Positions 21,701-32,400 of a stretch of 64,000 nt of DNA are shown here, piece by piece. This stretch comes from Macrostomum hystrix (Eukaryota > Platyhelminthes > Macrostomidae). The first letter of the stretch is position 1. Each line of letters opens with the position of its first letter. The stretch is from NCBI GenBank assembly GCA_950097015.1, contig CATNEN010000038.1, forward strand, positions 22,258,001 through 22,322,000, read 5' to 3'. The notes under the pieces were generated by a model. It saw only the letters and a program-made list of their open reading frames with translations, ran no database searches and was not told where the DNA came from. Both the position numbers and the translations under genes were made by a program.

Positions 21701-21866
21701 GCTGTCGAGTACTTCCGGGTAGCTTTGACTGCTTCACTGTCGCAGTTGCTATTGTTGAAGAAGCTAATGTTGTCGTTGAAATCTGAAGACGATGGGTCAC
21801 AGGCTCCAGCTTCATCTCATCCAGGGTCTGCAGACTTGATCCTCTCGCATCGCCATTTGTAGTCAT
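17501..21866 (-). CDS. noc: NET-family zinc-finger transcriptional regulator (noc/elbow, ZNF503/ZNF703 type)
   Basis: Two coding exons, 21866-21633 and 18784-17501, give about 505 residues. The donor is CAG|GTGAGT and the acceptor CTCGCAG, both phase 0. The joined protein reads LHPDFL at about residues 66-71 and, right at the junction, SPLALLAKTCDSIG at 79-92. These are the LHPEYL and SPLALLAQTC motifs that define NET proteins. Next come serine, glutamine, alanine and proline runs, a CACPHC cluster near residue 280, one C2H2 finger (cysteines about 326 and 329, histidines about 342 and 346), a polyglutamine tract, an RYHPYY motif and a glycine/alanine-rich end. Known NET proteins act in the nucleus as co-repressors with Groucho-type partners in patterning. 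The finger here has canonical C-x2-C-x12-H-x3-H spacing, unlike the wider cysteine spacing of fly and vertebrate members. Confidence 0.85.
18815..19335 (+). mobile_element. SINE family B copy, split by a family A SINE
   Basis: Left piece 18815-18908 has a tRNA-like head ending in a B-box-like GAGTTCGAATTTT. The right piece resumes after the inserted SINE at about 19216 (GCTGTAAAATGGGTAGACAT) and runs through GGACTGAACGGCTGTACA and a CCGCGCAACAGCTGCGGCTG segment. The same string order appears on the minus strand at 63.4-63.7 kb. Both outer borders are approximate. The copy starts within about 30-45 bp of the NET exon 2 acceptor. Confidence 0.7.
18909..19205 (-). mobile_element. SINE family A copy 1 (tRNA-derived), nested in SINE B
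   Basis: The minus strand starts with a tRNA-like head (A-box region GTGGCAGAGCGGTTAACGCG) and ends in an AAT-rich tail. It is flanked by a 10-bp duplication, GTCATCCGGC, at 18899-18908 and 19206-19215. About 110 bp around the B box, present in copy 2, are missing. Confidence 0.8.
19336..19793. other. AT-rich intronic DNA, nothing recognised
   Basis: Lies in the NET-family intron, between the SINE pair and the 35-bp minisatellite. Confidence 0.4.
19794..20251. repeat. Intronic minisatellite, 35-bp unit, about 13 copies
   Basis: Core GTGAAACCAAATTTAACGGA followed by a CTGAAGGATTATC segment. The last copies, with GAATGATT, are the most divergent. Confidence 0.95.
20252..21273. other. Intronic DNA of the NET-family gene, no coding signal
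   Basis: Short open frames only. No exon matching NET motifs was seen, which fits the direct phase-0 junction between exons 1 and 2. Confidence 0.4.
21283..21581 (-). mobile_element. SINE family A copy 2 (tRNA-derived)
   Basis: Head GCAGAGCGGTGAACGCG, then a B-box-like GAGCTCGATTCC, then a body shared with copy 1 (CACACCTGTGTGAGCG, then GAAATGGGCAGAATTGC). It is flanked by a 9-bp duplication, TCTCATGAC, at 21274-21282 and 21582-21590. It lies 51 bp past the exon 1 donor of the NET gene, in the same orientation. Confidence 0.85.
21633..21866 (-). CDS. noc: NET-family gene, coding exon 1
   Basis: Seventy-eight codons from ATG to a CAG|GTGAGT donor. The LHPDFL motif is near its end; the rest is polar and poorly conserved. 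Confidence 0.85.
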
Positions 21867-21945
21867 GATTCTTTTGATCTGCTAATTGCTGCTGTCGATC
21901 CCTCACCTTCAGACTAGCCTGTCCGCTTCAAATAGAAACAGCCGC

Positions 21946-21953
21946 CTTATAAG
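21946..21953 (-). promoter_or_regulatory. Possible TATA box of the NET-family gene
   Basis: CTTATAAG (a palindrome, in TTCTTATAAGGCGG on the minus strand) lies about 80 nt upstream of the start codon at 21866. A start site about 30 nt further would leave a leader of about 50 nt. Position only; no initiator confirmed. Confidence 0.3.
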
Positions 21954-21959
21954 AAGGAG

Positions 21960-23224
21960 CCAATTCAAAATTTATGGAGGAGGGGGGAGGCCTGCTCTGG
22001 GGGTCCAATCAGAGAGCAGTTAGGCCCGACCGAGTCTCAGACCAATTGGGGGAGTATCGAGAGAGGAAAAGCTAGAGAAACTCCGTGGACTGAATTTCGC
22101 GTGTGAATTGTCGGATTATGAAGTGGGGAGTTGAAGGCTTATAGAAAATGAGTATGGGGAGAACAGAGAAAGGAACGGGTTGGCCCAGCGAGTCCACTTT
22201 GCTTTGGGCGTTGGTAGACTGGGGACGGCAGTGGCGGAGCTTCATCAAAGACGTGCCGACATTTGCCATGTGTCAATAAAACGAGAGAGACGGGACGGGG
22301 CAAGAGGAGCTTTTATTCTTTCTCTCACAACGACCTGTCAATCAAATTTATGTAGTTCTGTGTGTGTGAGAGAGAGTGGAAGGCTTTGGCAGGGCATTAA
22401 GGAAATGGTCGGGGCGATAAATGGAGAGAGAGAGAGTGACAGTCAGTTTCTAGGCCCTCTGTTGTGTGTGTGTGTGTGTTCTATGGTGCGCCTAGAGAAT
22501 TTTTCAAAGCTCTCGCTCACTGCCTGTCTGTCTGTCTGTCTGTCTGATTCTCCAATGCCAAAGTCTATACCTACCTCTTGTGACACCCCTACTACCTACC
22601 TATACGGGACCGAAATCGCATAAGCGTCAGTTCCGTTTCCCTCCTCTCTCTTCCCTCTCCGTGTCTGTGTGTGTGTGTGTGTGTGTTTCTTTCCATTCCG
22701 CCGTCAATTTCCCCCTTGGCGGTTCAAGCCACCCACCCCAACCACTGTCGGCTTGATTGGCAGCTGTCGGCGAGATCAAAGAAGCCTCCAAAAAAGCCCA
22801 CAGAATTCTTCCCTTCAATACCCCCTCTCTCTCGCTCTCTCTCACAATTCTTGCTGTGTCTCGCCTCCCGCACTGAAAGCCCCTGTACCCACCCACCCAC
22901 TCAGTCCTGTCGGCTGTCAGTCAAGCAAGCGTACGGAACCACAGTGACCAAGTACTGCAGCACATCAGGCCGCCAAATGAAGTTGGAGCTGTATGGCAAA
23001 CGGGGATAGATACCAGGCAAATTTGGTGAAGAAATTTAAGTCTAAAGGCATAGCTAAATTGTCTAGCGCAGAAGCCGAATATAGATTAAAAATATACTAC
23101 ATCGGGTGGGTTTAACATAGGCGATGAGCCGCGGAGGAGATTAGGTGGGCGAGAGATGAGAAAAGTATACGAGAGACACGGGGGGAGATGAGACACGGTG
23201 AAGATAAGCTAGGGGTGAGATTAG
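21960..23224. other. NET gene 5' flank with microsatellites
   Basis: Holds TG runs near 22460 and 22668, a CTGT run near 22530 and short GA runs. Possible promoter-proximal DNA for the minus-strand NET-family gene. No gene recognised. Confidence 0.4.
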
Positions 23225-24112
23225 ACAGGCGTGAGATGAAACTGGGTAGAGATGAGACAGGGTAGAGATGAGACAGGGTAGAGATGAGACAGGGTAGAGA
23301 TGAGACAGGGTAGAGATGAGACAGGGTAGAGATGAGACAGGGTAGAGATGAGACAGGGTAGAGATTCGACAGGGTAGAGATGAGACAGGGTAGAGATGAG
23401 ACAGGGTAGAGATTCGACAGGGTAGAGATGAGACAGGGTAGAGATGAGACAGGGTAGAGATGAGACAGGGTAGAGATGAGACAGGGTAGAGATGAGACAG
23501 GGTAGAGATGAGACAGGGTAGAGATGAGACAGGGTAGAGATGAGACAGGGTAGAGATGAGACAGGGTAGAGATGAGACAGGGTAGAGATGAGACAGGGTA
23601 GAGATGAGACAGGGTAGAGATGAGACAGGGTAGAGATGAGACAGGGTAGAGATGAGACAGGGTAGAGATGAGACTGGGTAGAGATGAGACTGGGTAGAGA
23701 TGAGACAGGGTAGAGATGAGACAGGGTAGAGATGAGACAGGGTAGAGATGAGACAGGGTAGAGATGAGACAGGGTAGAGATGAGACAGGGTAGAGATGAG
23801 ACAGGGTAGAGATGAGACAGGGTAGAGATGAGACAGGGTAGAGATGAGACAGGGTAGAGATGAGACAGGGTAGAGATGAGACAGGGTAGAGATGAGACAG
23901 GGTAGAGATGAGACAGGGTAGAGATGAGACAGGGTAGAGATGAGACTGGGTAGAGATGAGACAGGGTAGAGATGAGACAGGGTAGAGATGAGACAGGGTA
24001 GAGATGAGACAGGGTAGAGATGAGACAGGGTAGAGATGAGACAGGGTAGAGATGAGACAGGGTAGAGATGAGACAGGGTAGAGATTCGACAGGGTAGAGA
24101 TGAGACAGTGAG
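23225..24112. repeat. Minisatellite, 16-bp unit, about 55 copies
   Basis: TGAGACAGGGTAGAGA units, very uniform. Variants are ATTCGACAGGG and GACTGGG. Open minus frames are repeat readings. Confidence 0.95.
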
Positions 24113-24868
24113 TTCATGAGTACCAGCTGGACAGGAGGGTGACATATTTCAAGTAGGCAGAGAAAACAATGCAACTTTCTAGGAAACTGAGTCTCTTCCG
24201 TGTCGCTAAGATTTCTCGCACCAACACCGGGGCTATATAGAGTCACAATGAAATTCATCACCCTGCAGTCGAATTACACGCTTTAGCTTGGCCATTAATT
24301 AATGCGCACTGTGTGGCAACTATAGCTGTCAGTTCTGATTATTTAAGAGGAATCTATACAGGCATAACTTTGACAAATAATAGTTTGACAAGGCTGACAC
24401 TATAAAACTATATGCAATCCTTAGCATAGCTCTGTTTCATAAATCATTAATCAGTCATTTATAATTGAAGCAAAACTATGATTGATCACTAGACACAACT
24501 GGCACACACTCACAATTGACAGCTTAAAATGACTGATTGGAGGTAGGAAATACTATTGCTAGGGTATTACTCAGTTAGTTAAGAAATACATGGAAATCAC
24601 TTTGTCAATTAGTGTCTATTTTGTGGTCGAAAATTACACTACACACGTTATTATAAATGTGTTCAAGTGTCTTAGCGCTATTTAGGAAATGTCAACGACG
24701 AGTAAGAATGTCATGACACAATAATTAAAGGGCAATTTTAGACCGAGATTTAAAAAAATAGTTTCAGAGCTTGTGAAATTTCTATATTTTTTATACCAAC
24801 ATTCTGAAAGATATTTCGAAATAAAGATTTAAGACCAACCTTTTAAAACTTCAACTACGCTTCAACTT
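24113..24868. other. AT-rich unique DNA, no gene seen
   Basis: Nothing recognised on either strand. Confidence 0.4.
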
Positions 24869-26400
24869 CAACTAAGAGAAACAAGAAAGAGAACCAGAAG
24901 CAGGCTATAAACAGACATAAAACCGAAGAGAAACAGATGGGAAACAGACAGGAAACTGAATTAAAACATAGCAAACAGACGAGAAAGAGACTTAAAACAG
25001 AACAAGAAACAGAACAAGAACCGGACAAGAAACAGAACAAGAACCGGACAAGATACAGAACAAGAACCGGACAAGATACAGAACAAGAAACAGGCGAGAA
25101 ACAGAACAAGAAACTGGCTAGAAACAGAACAAGAAACAGAACAAGAAACAGGCTAGAAACAGAACTAGAAACAGAACAAGAAACTGGCTAGAAACAGAAC
25201 AAGAAACAGAACAAGAAACTGGCTAGAAACAGAACAAGAAACAGGCGAGAAGCAGAACAAGAAACAGAACAAGAAACCGGCTAGAAACAGAACAAGAAAC
25301 CGGCTAGAAACAGAACAAGAAACAGGCGAGAAACAGAACAAGAAACAGAACAAGAAACCGGCTAGAAACAGAACAAGAAACCGGCTAGAAACAGAACAAG
25401 AAACAGGCGAGAAACAGAACAAGAAACAGAACAAGAAACAGGCTAGAAACAGAACAAGAAACTGGCTAGAAAGAGAACAAGAAACAGGCTAGAAACAGAA
25501 CAAGAAACAGGCTAGAAACAGAACAAGAAACTGGCTAGAAACAGAACAAGAAACAGGCGAGAAAAAGAACAAGAAACAGAACAAGAAACCGGCTAGAAAC
25601 AGAACAAGAAACCGGCTAGAAACAGAACAAGAAACAGGCGAGAAACAGAACAAGAAACAGAACAAGAAACCGGCTAGAAACAGAACAAGAAACAGAACAA
25701 GAAACTGGCTAGAAAGAGAACAAGAAACAGGCTAGAAACAGAACAAGAAACAGGCTAGAAACAGAACAAGAAACTGGCTAGAAACAGAACAAGAAACAGG
25801 CTAGAAACAGAACAAGAAACTGGCTAGAAACAGAACAAGAAACTGGCTAGAAACAGAACAAGAAACTGGCTAGAAACAGAACAAGAAACAGAACAAGAAA
25901 CTGGCTAGAAACAGAACAAGAAACTGGCTAGAAACAGAACAAGAAACAGAACAAGAAACTGGCTAGAAACAGAACAAGAAACAGGCTAGAAACAGAACAA
26001 GAAACTGGCTAGAAACAGAACAAGAAACAGGCTAGAAACAGAACAAGAAACTGGCTAGAAACAGAACAAGAAACAGGCTAGAAACAGAACAAGAAACAGA
26101 ACAAGAAACAGGCTAGAAACAGAACAAGAAACAGAACAAGAAACAGAGCAAGAAACAGATGAGAAACAGACCAAGAAGCAGACTAAAAACAGACGAGAAA
26201 CAGACCAAGAAGCAGACTAAAAACAGACGAGAAACAGACCAAGAAGCAGACTAAAAACAGATGAGAAACAGACCAAGAAGCAGACTAAAAACAGACGAGA
26301 AACAGACCAAGAAGCAGATTAGAAACAGACGAGAAACATTTAAAGCAGAATAGAAACAGAGTAGAAACAGATTTAAAGCAGAATAGAAACAGACTAGACA
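24869..26400. repeat. Purine-rich compound minisatellite, about 23-bp and 12-bp units
   Basis: AGAACAAGAAAC modules alternate with GGCTAGAAAC or GGCGAGAAAC modules in irregular order, with repeated longer blocks. Right end: AGACGAGAAACAGACCAAG and AGCAGACTAAAA modules. Confidence 0.9.
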
Positions 26401-27261
26401 CCGTAGAAAGAAGAGAAAGCAAGTTCATAGGGACCTGATGTAGGTGAGGGATCTCAAACGCTGCATTGAATTCTCCCCTCAGCCACCAGAGCAACAGAGT
26501 CTACCCCTTTGACCTTCATTCCAACAGAATATTTACAATCGAGTGGCACTAGCTGCTGCTGTTGCTTTAGAATACATGCGACATACTATGGCTTTACTCT
26601 GTTGCTGGACTGTAACTTGTAAATTACTATTAGCTTGTTTTACAATTCAGTGTCTCTGGTGGCAATTTTTTCAAATGCTACATGGCACACACTTATACTG
26701 GTATATAAATAGTGTGCCATATAAGACTTTACGAGGCCATTCTCATGCTGTTTACAGACGAAATTTCTGTTCAAATGGATGTTGCAATGGCCTTATGGGA
26801 GCTTCAATAGGGAAGAGCTGTACGGCCTCGGTCTCTATAAAAGTGGGGTTTTACGATTTGCCTTTCAATCTAAAAAAACGCAAACTGAAAACAGTAAAAA
26901 AATATAGCTGTTCGCGAGGGCAGCTGTAAATGAATGCCGCGCAACATCCACGTTCTCTTTCGTGTATCGGACAAGGCTTTGGGATTTCTTCCCATTTTTC
27001 TCTTCCTCGCTGTTTGCACGCTATTTGGCTCATAAATTTTGCATATTTTCAGCGAATAAAACCCAACCCTTTTCAGGAACTGTAAAACAGTGTTTTATGG
27101 GTGGCTGGTAGTTATAACTTTACAATCTTTGCAACACATTTTTCAATTGGTGTCCGAATTGCGCTGAATATAATGAAAGGCAGCGTTTGTTAGTTTCGGC
27201 ATTTAGTCTTCCGCAAACTTCTACCTCCTGTCCATCGCGTTTTTTTAAAAGAAATTTCAAG
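26401..27261. other. Unique DNA, no gene recognised
   Basis: A plus frame at 26543-26929 is open for 128 codons and cysteine-rich, but it has no recognisable motif or splice context. Confidence 0.35.
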
Positions 27262-27862
27262 ACATCTCTTCTCACACCTATTTCACTTCACTTCTCACAC
27301 CGATCTCACTTCTCATCTCACAACTATCTCACATCTCTACTCACACCTAATCTCATTTCTCTACTCACACCTATCTCACGTCTCTTCTCACACCTATTTC
27401 ACTTCTCATCTCACAACTATCTCACATCTCTACTCACACCTAATCTCATTTCTCTACTTACACCTATCTCACGTCTCTTCTCACACCTATTTCACTTCTC
27501 ATCTCACAACTATCTCACATCTCTACTCACACCTAATCTCATTTCTCTACTCACACCTATCTCACGTCTCTTCTCACACCTATTTCACTTCTCATCTCAC
27601 AACTATCTCACATCTCTACTCACACCTAATCTCATTTCTCTACTCACACCTATCTCACATCTCTACTCACGCCTAATCTCATTTCTCTACTCACACCTAT
27701 CTCACGTCTCTTCTCACACCTATTTCACTTCTCTTCTCACACCTATCTCACAGCCACTTCTCACACCTATCTCACAGCCACTTCTCACACCTATTTCACA
27801 GCCACTTCTCACACCTATCTCACGTCTCTTCTCACACCTATCTCACTTCTCATCTCACAAGT
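27262..27862. repeat. Pyrimidine-rich minisatellite with higher-order structure
   Basis: CTCACACCTATCTCAC-type modules. In the left half a block of about 125 bp recurs four times; at the right end a CAGCCACTT variant recurs three times. Confidence 0.9.
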
Positions 27863-28375
27863 TCGCTTGTGAACACATTCAATAATGTAATTTATTCACT
27901 TGTTTGCTGAAATGAAGCACTAGAATAAATTGTTGTGAATGCCATTAATTCTTAGTTTACTTCAATCTGCTATCGTATCTCTATCTATATCTATCTATAG
28001 CCTGTCTGTCTAACTGTAGAATCCCTCGGAGTGCAATGGCGGCATAGATCAAAGAGAATGCCGCAAGAGACAATTTATGCAAACCCAGACCCCGCGTGGA
28101 GGCAGTTTCAACTGCGAAATAGAAAATGATTTATTGTGCTTTAGATAATGTTTAACTCTAGTTTCAGCGGCTGTAAAACAATAAATAAACCTTTATTGGA
28201 GTTTTTGTTCCAATGTTCAATTAGCGCTATAAAAAAGAGTACCAATTTTGCGTCAATACAAAACCTCTAACTTTGAACAAGTAGTCCAGTTTAACAAGAA
28301 AGTTGTTTTACTTTTTCATTTTAATTACTTTTGTAAAGTGAAATCAACTTTTAAACTAGGTAACTAAAAATAAAT
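27863..28375. other. Unique DNA with a short TCTA microsatellite
   Basis: Short TCTA-type run near 27980-28000. No gene seen. Confidence 0.4.
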
Positions 28376-28848
28376 AAGGAAACTACAGGTAAACTTGTAG
28401 AAAACTACAGGTAAACTTGTAGAAAACTACAGGTAAACTTGTAGAAAACTACAGGTAAACTTGTAGAAAACTACAGGTAAACTTATAGAAAACTACAGGT
28501 AAACTTGTAGAAAACTACAGGTAAACTTGTAGAAAACTACAGGTAAACTTGTAGAAAACTACAGGTAAACTTGTAGAAAACTACAGGTAAACTAGGAAAC
28601 TGCAGGTAAACAGGGAAACTACAGGTAAACTTATAGAAAACTACAGGTAAACTTGTAGAAAACTACAGGTAAACTAGGAAACTGCAGGTAAACAGGGAAA
28701 CTACAGGTAAACTTATAGAAAACTACAGGTAAACTTGTAGAAAACTACAGGTAAACTAGGAAACTGCAGGTAAACAGGGAAACTACAGGTAAACTTATAG
28801 AAAACTACAGGTAAACTTATAGAAAACTACAGGTAAACAATGAAAAAC
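28376..28848. repeat. Minisatellite, 21-bp unit, with a higher-order block
   Basis: AAACTACAGGTAAACTTGTA units. The right half repeats a block of three shorter and longer variants (CTAGGAAACTGC, CAGGGAAACTAC, CTTATAGAAAAC) three times. Confidence 0.9.
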
Positions 28849-29447
28849 TGGTAAACTGAGATACTAAATACAAATAGGGTAATTTAGAAAACCTCCACGT
28901 GCAAACTGGTCAGCAATATGCTACGTCGTAAAATTGGCCAATGGTTCGAAACTTTAAAATCGATGCGTTTGAAATTAAATTTCTATGAGCAAAATCTGAG
29001 ACATTGCTGCGCATAACTTAAAGCATTTTGTTTGAGTCCTTTTATACAGGAAAAGCATTGGCTTTGAATTTTGACAACGAGCCGCCACTGTCAGCCTTCG
29101 AGGCGATCGATAATTTCCGTTTGAATATTTTAATTATTGACACTGCTTTATCAAAGAAGACTTAGAATTGTCTCAAACACAGTTAGGCTATCTTTATTCA
29201 ACAATTGGTGGGTGAAATATGCATTAACAATTCTCTTTCTCGGCATTTAAAATTGTGGGCTGCAAATATTAAAAACACTCGACAGAGAGCTTGGAGTTAG
29301 TTTGGAGTGCTCTAAAAAATCTGCTAGTGCTGCGAGCTCTCAGAGCTGCTTTTAAAATTGTGCACCTTTTTAAATCCCATTTTTACTACAAGTATTGATC
29401 TGTTGGCACAGAATGCAACAGACATACATAGAAAAAAGAGGGGCAGA
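28849..29447. other. Unique DNA, no gene seen
   Basis: Left flank of the 21-kb array; no coding or mobile-element signal. Confidence 0.4.
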
Positions 29448-32400
29448 GACAAAAGAGGGAACAGAGATAATGAGAGACAGCGATAAAGAGAGACAGAGAT
29501 AAAGAGAGACAGAGATAAAGAGAGACAGAGATAAAGAGAGACAGAGATAAAGAGAGACAGAGATAAAGAGAGACAGCGATAAAGAGAGACAGAGATAAGG
29601 AGAGACAGAGATAAAGAGAGAAGGAGATAAAGAGAGAAGGAGATAAAGAGAGAAGGAGATAAAGAGAGACAGAGATAAAGAGAGAAGGAGATAGAGAGAG
29701 ACAGACATAATAAGAGACAGAGATAAAGAGAGACAGAGATAAAGAGAGACAGAGATAAAGAGAGACAGAGATAAAGAGAGACAGAGATAAAGAGAGAAGG
29801 AGATAGAGAGAGACAGACATAATAAGAGACAGAGATAATGAGAGACAGAGATAAAGAGAGACAGAGATAAAGAGAGAAGGAGATAGAGAGAGACAGACAT
29901 AATAAGAGACAGAGATAATGAGAGACAGAGATAAAGAGAGACAGAGATAATGAGAGACAGAGATAATGAGAGACAGAGATAATGAGAGACAGAGATAATG
30001 AGAGACAGAGATAAAGAGAGACAGAGATAAAGAGAGACAGAGATAATGAGAGACAGAGATAATGAGAGACAGAGATAATGAGAGACAGAGATAATGAGAG
30101 ACAGAGATAATGAGAGACAGAGATAATGAGAGACAGAGATAATGAGAGACAGAGATAATGAGAGACAGAGATAATGAGAGACAGCGATAAAGAGAGACAG
30201 AGATAAAGAGAGACAGAGATAAAGAGAGACAGAGATAAAGAGAGACAGAGATAAAGAGAGACAGAGATAAAGAGAGACAGAGATAAAGAGAGACAGCGAT
30301 AAAGAGAGACAGAGATAAAGAGAGACAGAGATAATAAGAGACAGAGATAAAGAGAGAAGGAGATAAAGAGAGAAGGAGATAAAGAGAGAAGGAGATAAAG
30401 AGAGAAGGAGATAAAGAGAGAAGGAGATAAAGAGAGACAGAGATAAAGAGAGAAGGAGATAGAGAGAGACAGACATAATAAGAGACAGAGATAAAGAGAG
30501 ACAGAGATAAAGAGAGACAGAGATAAAGAGAGACAGAGATAAAGAGAGAAGGAGATAGAGAGAGACAGACATAATAAGAGACAGAGATAATGAGAGACAG
30601 AGATAAAGAGAGACAGAGATAAAGAGAGAAGGAGATAGAGAGAGACAGAGATAAAGAGAGACAGAGATAAAGAGAGACAGAGATAAAGAGAGACAGAGAT
30701 AAAGAGAGACAGAGATAAAGAGAGAAGGAGATAGAGAGAGACAGACATAATGAGAGACAGAGATAATGAGAGACAGAGATAATGAGAGACAGAGATAATG
30801 AGAGACAGACATAATAAGAGACAGAGATAATGAGAGACAGAGATAAAGAGAGACAGAGATAAAGAGAGACAGAGATAAAGAGAGACAGAGATAAAGAGAG
30901 ACAGAGATAAAGAGAGACAGAGATAAAGAGAGACAGAGATAAAGAGAGACAGAGATAATGAGAGACAGAGATAAAGAGAGACAGAGATAAAGAGAGCAGA
31001 GATAATGAGAGACAGAGATAATGAGAGACAGAGATAATGAGAGACAGAGATAATGAGAGACAGAGATAAAGAGAGACAGAGATAATGAGAGAAGGAGATA
31101 AAGAGAGACAGAGATAAAGAGAGACAGAGATAAAGAGAGACAGAGATAATGAGAGACAGAGATTAAGAGAGACAGAGATAAAGAGAGACAGAGATAAATA
31201 GAGACAGAGATAATGAGAGACAGAGATTAAGAGAGACAGAGATAAAGAGAGACAGAGATAATGAGAGACAGAGATAATGAGAGACAGAGATAATGAGAGA
31301 AGGAGATAGAGAGAGACAGAGATAAAGAGAGACAGAGATAAAGAGAGACAGAGATAAAGAGAGACAGAGATAAAGAGAGACAGAGATAAAGAGAGACAGA
31401 GATAAAGAGAGACAGAGATAAAGAGAGACAGAGATAAAGAGAGACAGAGATAATGAGAGACAGAGATAATGAGAGACAGAGATAATAAGAGACAGAGATA
31501 AAGAGAGACAGAGATAATGAGAGACAGAGATAAAGAGAGACAGAGATAATAAGAGACAGAGATAATAAGAGACAGAGATAAAGAGAGACAGAGACAAAGA
31601 GAGACAGACATAAAGAGAGAAGGAGATAAAGAGAGACAGAGATAATGAGAGACAGAGATAAAGAGAGACAGAGATAATAAGAGACAGAGATAATAAGAGA
31701 CAGAGATAAAGAGAGACAGAGATAATAAGAGACAGAGATAATAAGAGACAGAGATAAAGAGAGACAGAGATAATAAGAGACAGAGATAATAAGAGACAGA
31801 GATAAAGAGAGACAGAGATAATAAGAGACAGAGATAAAGAGAGAAGGAGATAAAGAGAGACAGAGATAAAGAGAGAAGGAGATAAAGAGAGACAGAGATA
31901 AAGAGAGAAGGAGATAAAGAGAGACAGAGATAAAGAGAGACAGAGATAAAGAGAGACAGACATAAAGAGAGAAGGAGATAAAGAGAGACAGAGATAAAGA
32001 GAGACAGAGATAATGAGAGACAGAGATAAAGAGAGACAGAGATAATAAGAGACAGAGATAATAAGAGACAGAGATAAAGAGAGACAGAGATAAAGAGAGA
32101 CAGACATAAAGAGAGAAGGAGATAAAGAGAGACAGAGATAATGAGAGACAGAGATAAAGAGAGACAGAGATAATAAGAGACAGAGATAATAAGAGACAGA
32201 GATAAAGAGAGACAGAGATAATAAGAGACAGAGATAATAAGAGACAGAGATAAAGAGAGACAGAGATAATAAGAGACAGAGATAATAAGAGACAGAGATA
32301 AAGAGAGACAGAGATAATAAGAGACAGAGATAAAGAGAGAAGGAGATAAAGAGAGACAGAGATAAAGAGAGACAGAGATAAAGAGAGACAGAGATAAAGA

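Noticed and set aside
21597-22300. CpG-island-like promoter for the NET gene
   Set aside because: No clear GC or CpG excess by eye, so only the TATA-like string is reported.
23141-24261. Minus-strand frames of about 340 codons (LYPVSSLPCLIST-type)
   Set aside because: Translation of the 16-bp TGAGACAGGGTAGAGA array.
26543-26929. 128-codon plus frame, cysteine-rich
   Set aside because: No domain, signal or splice pattern; composition resembles surrounding non-coding DNA.
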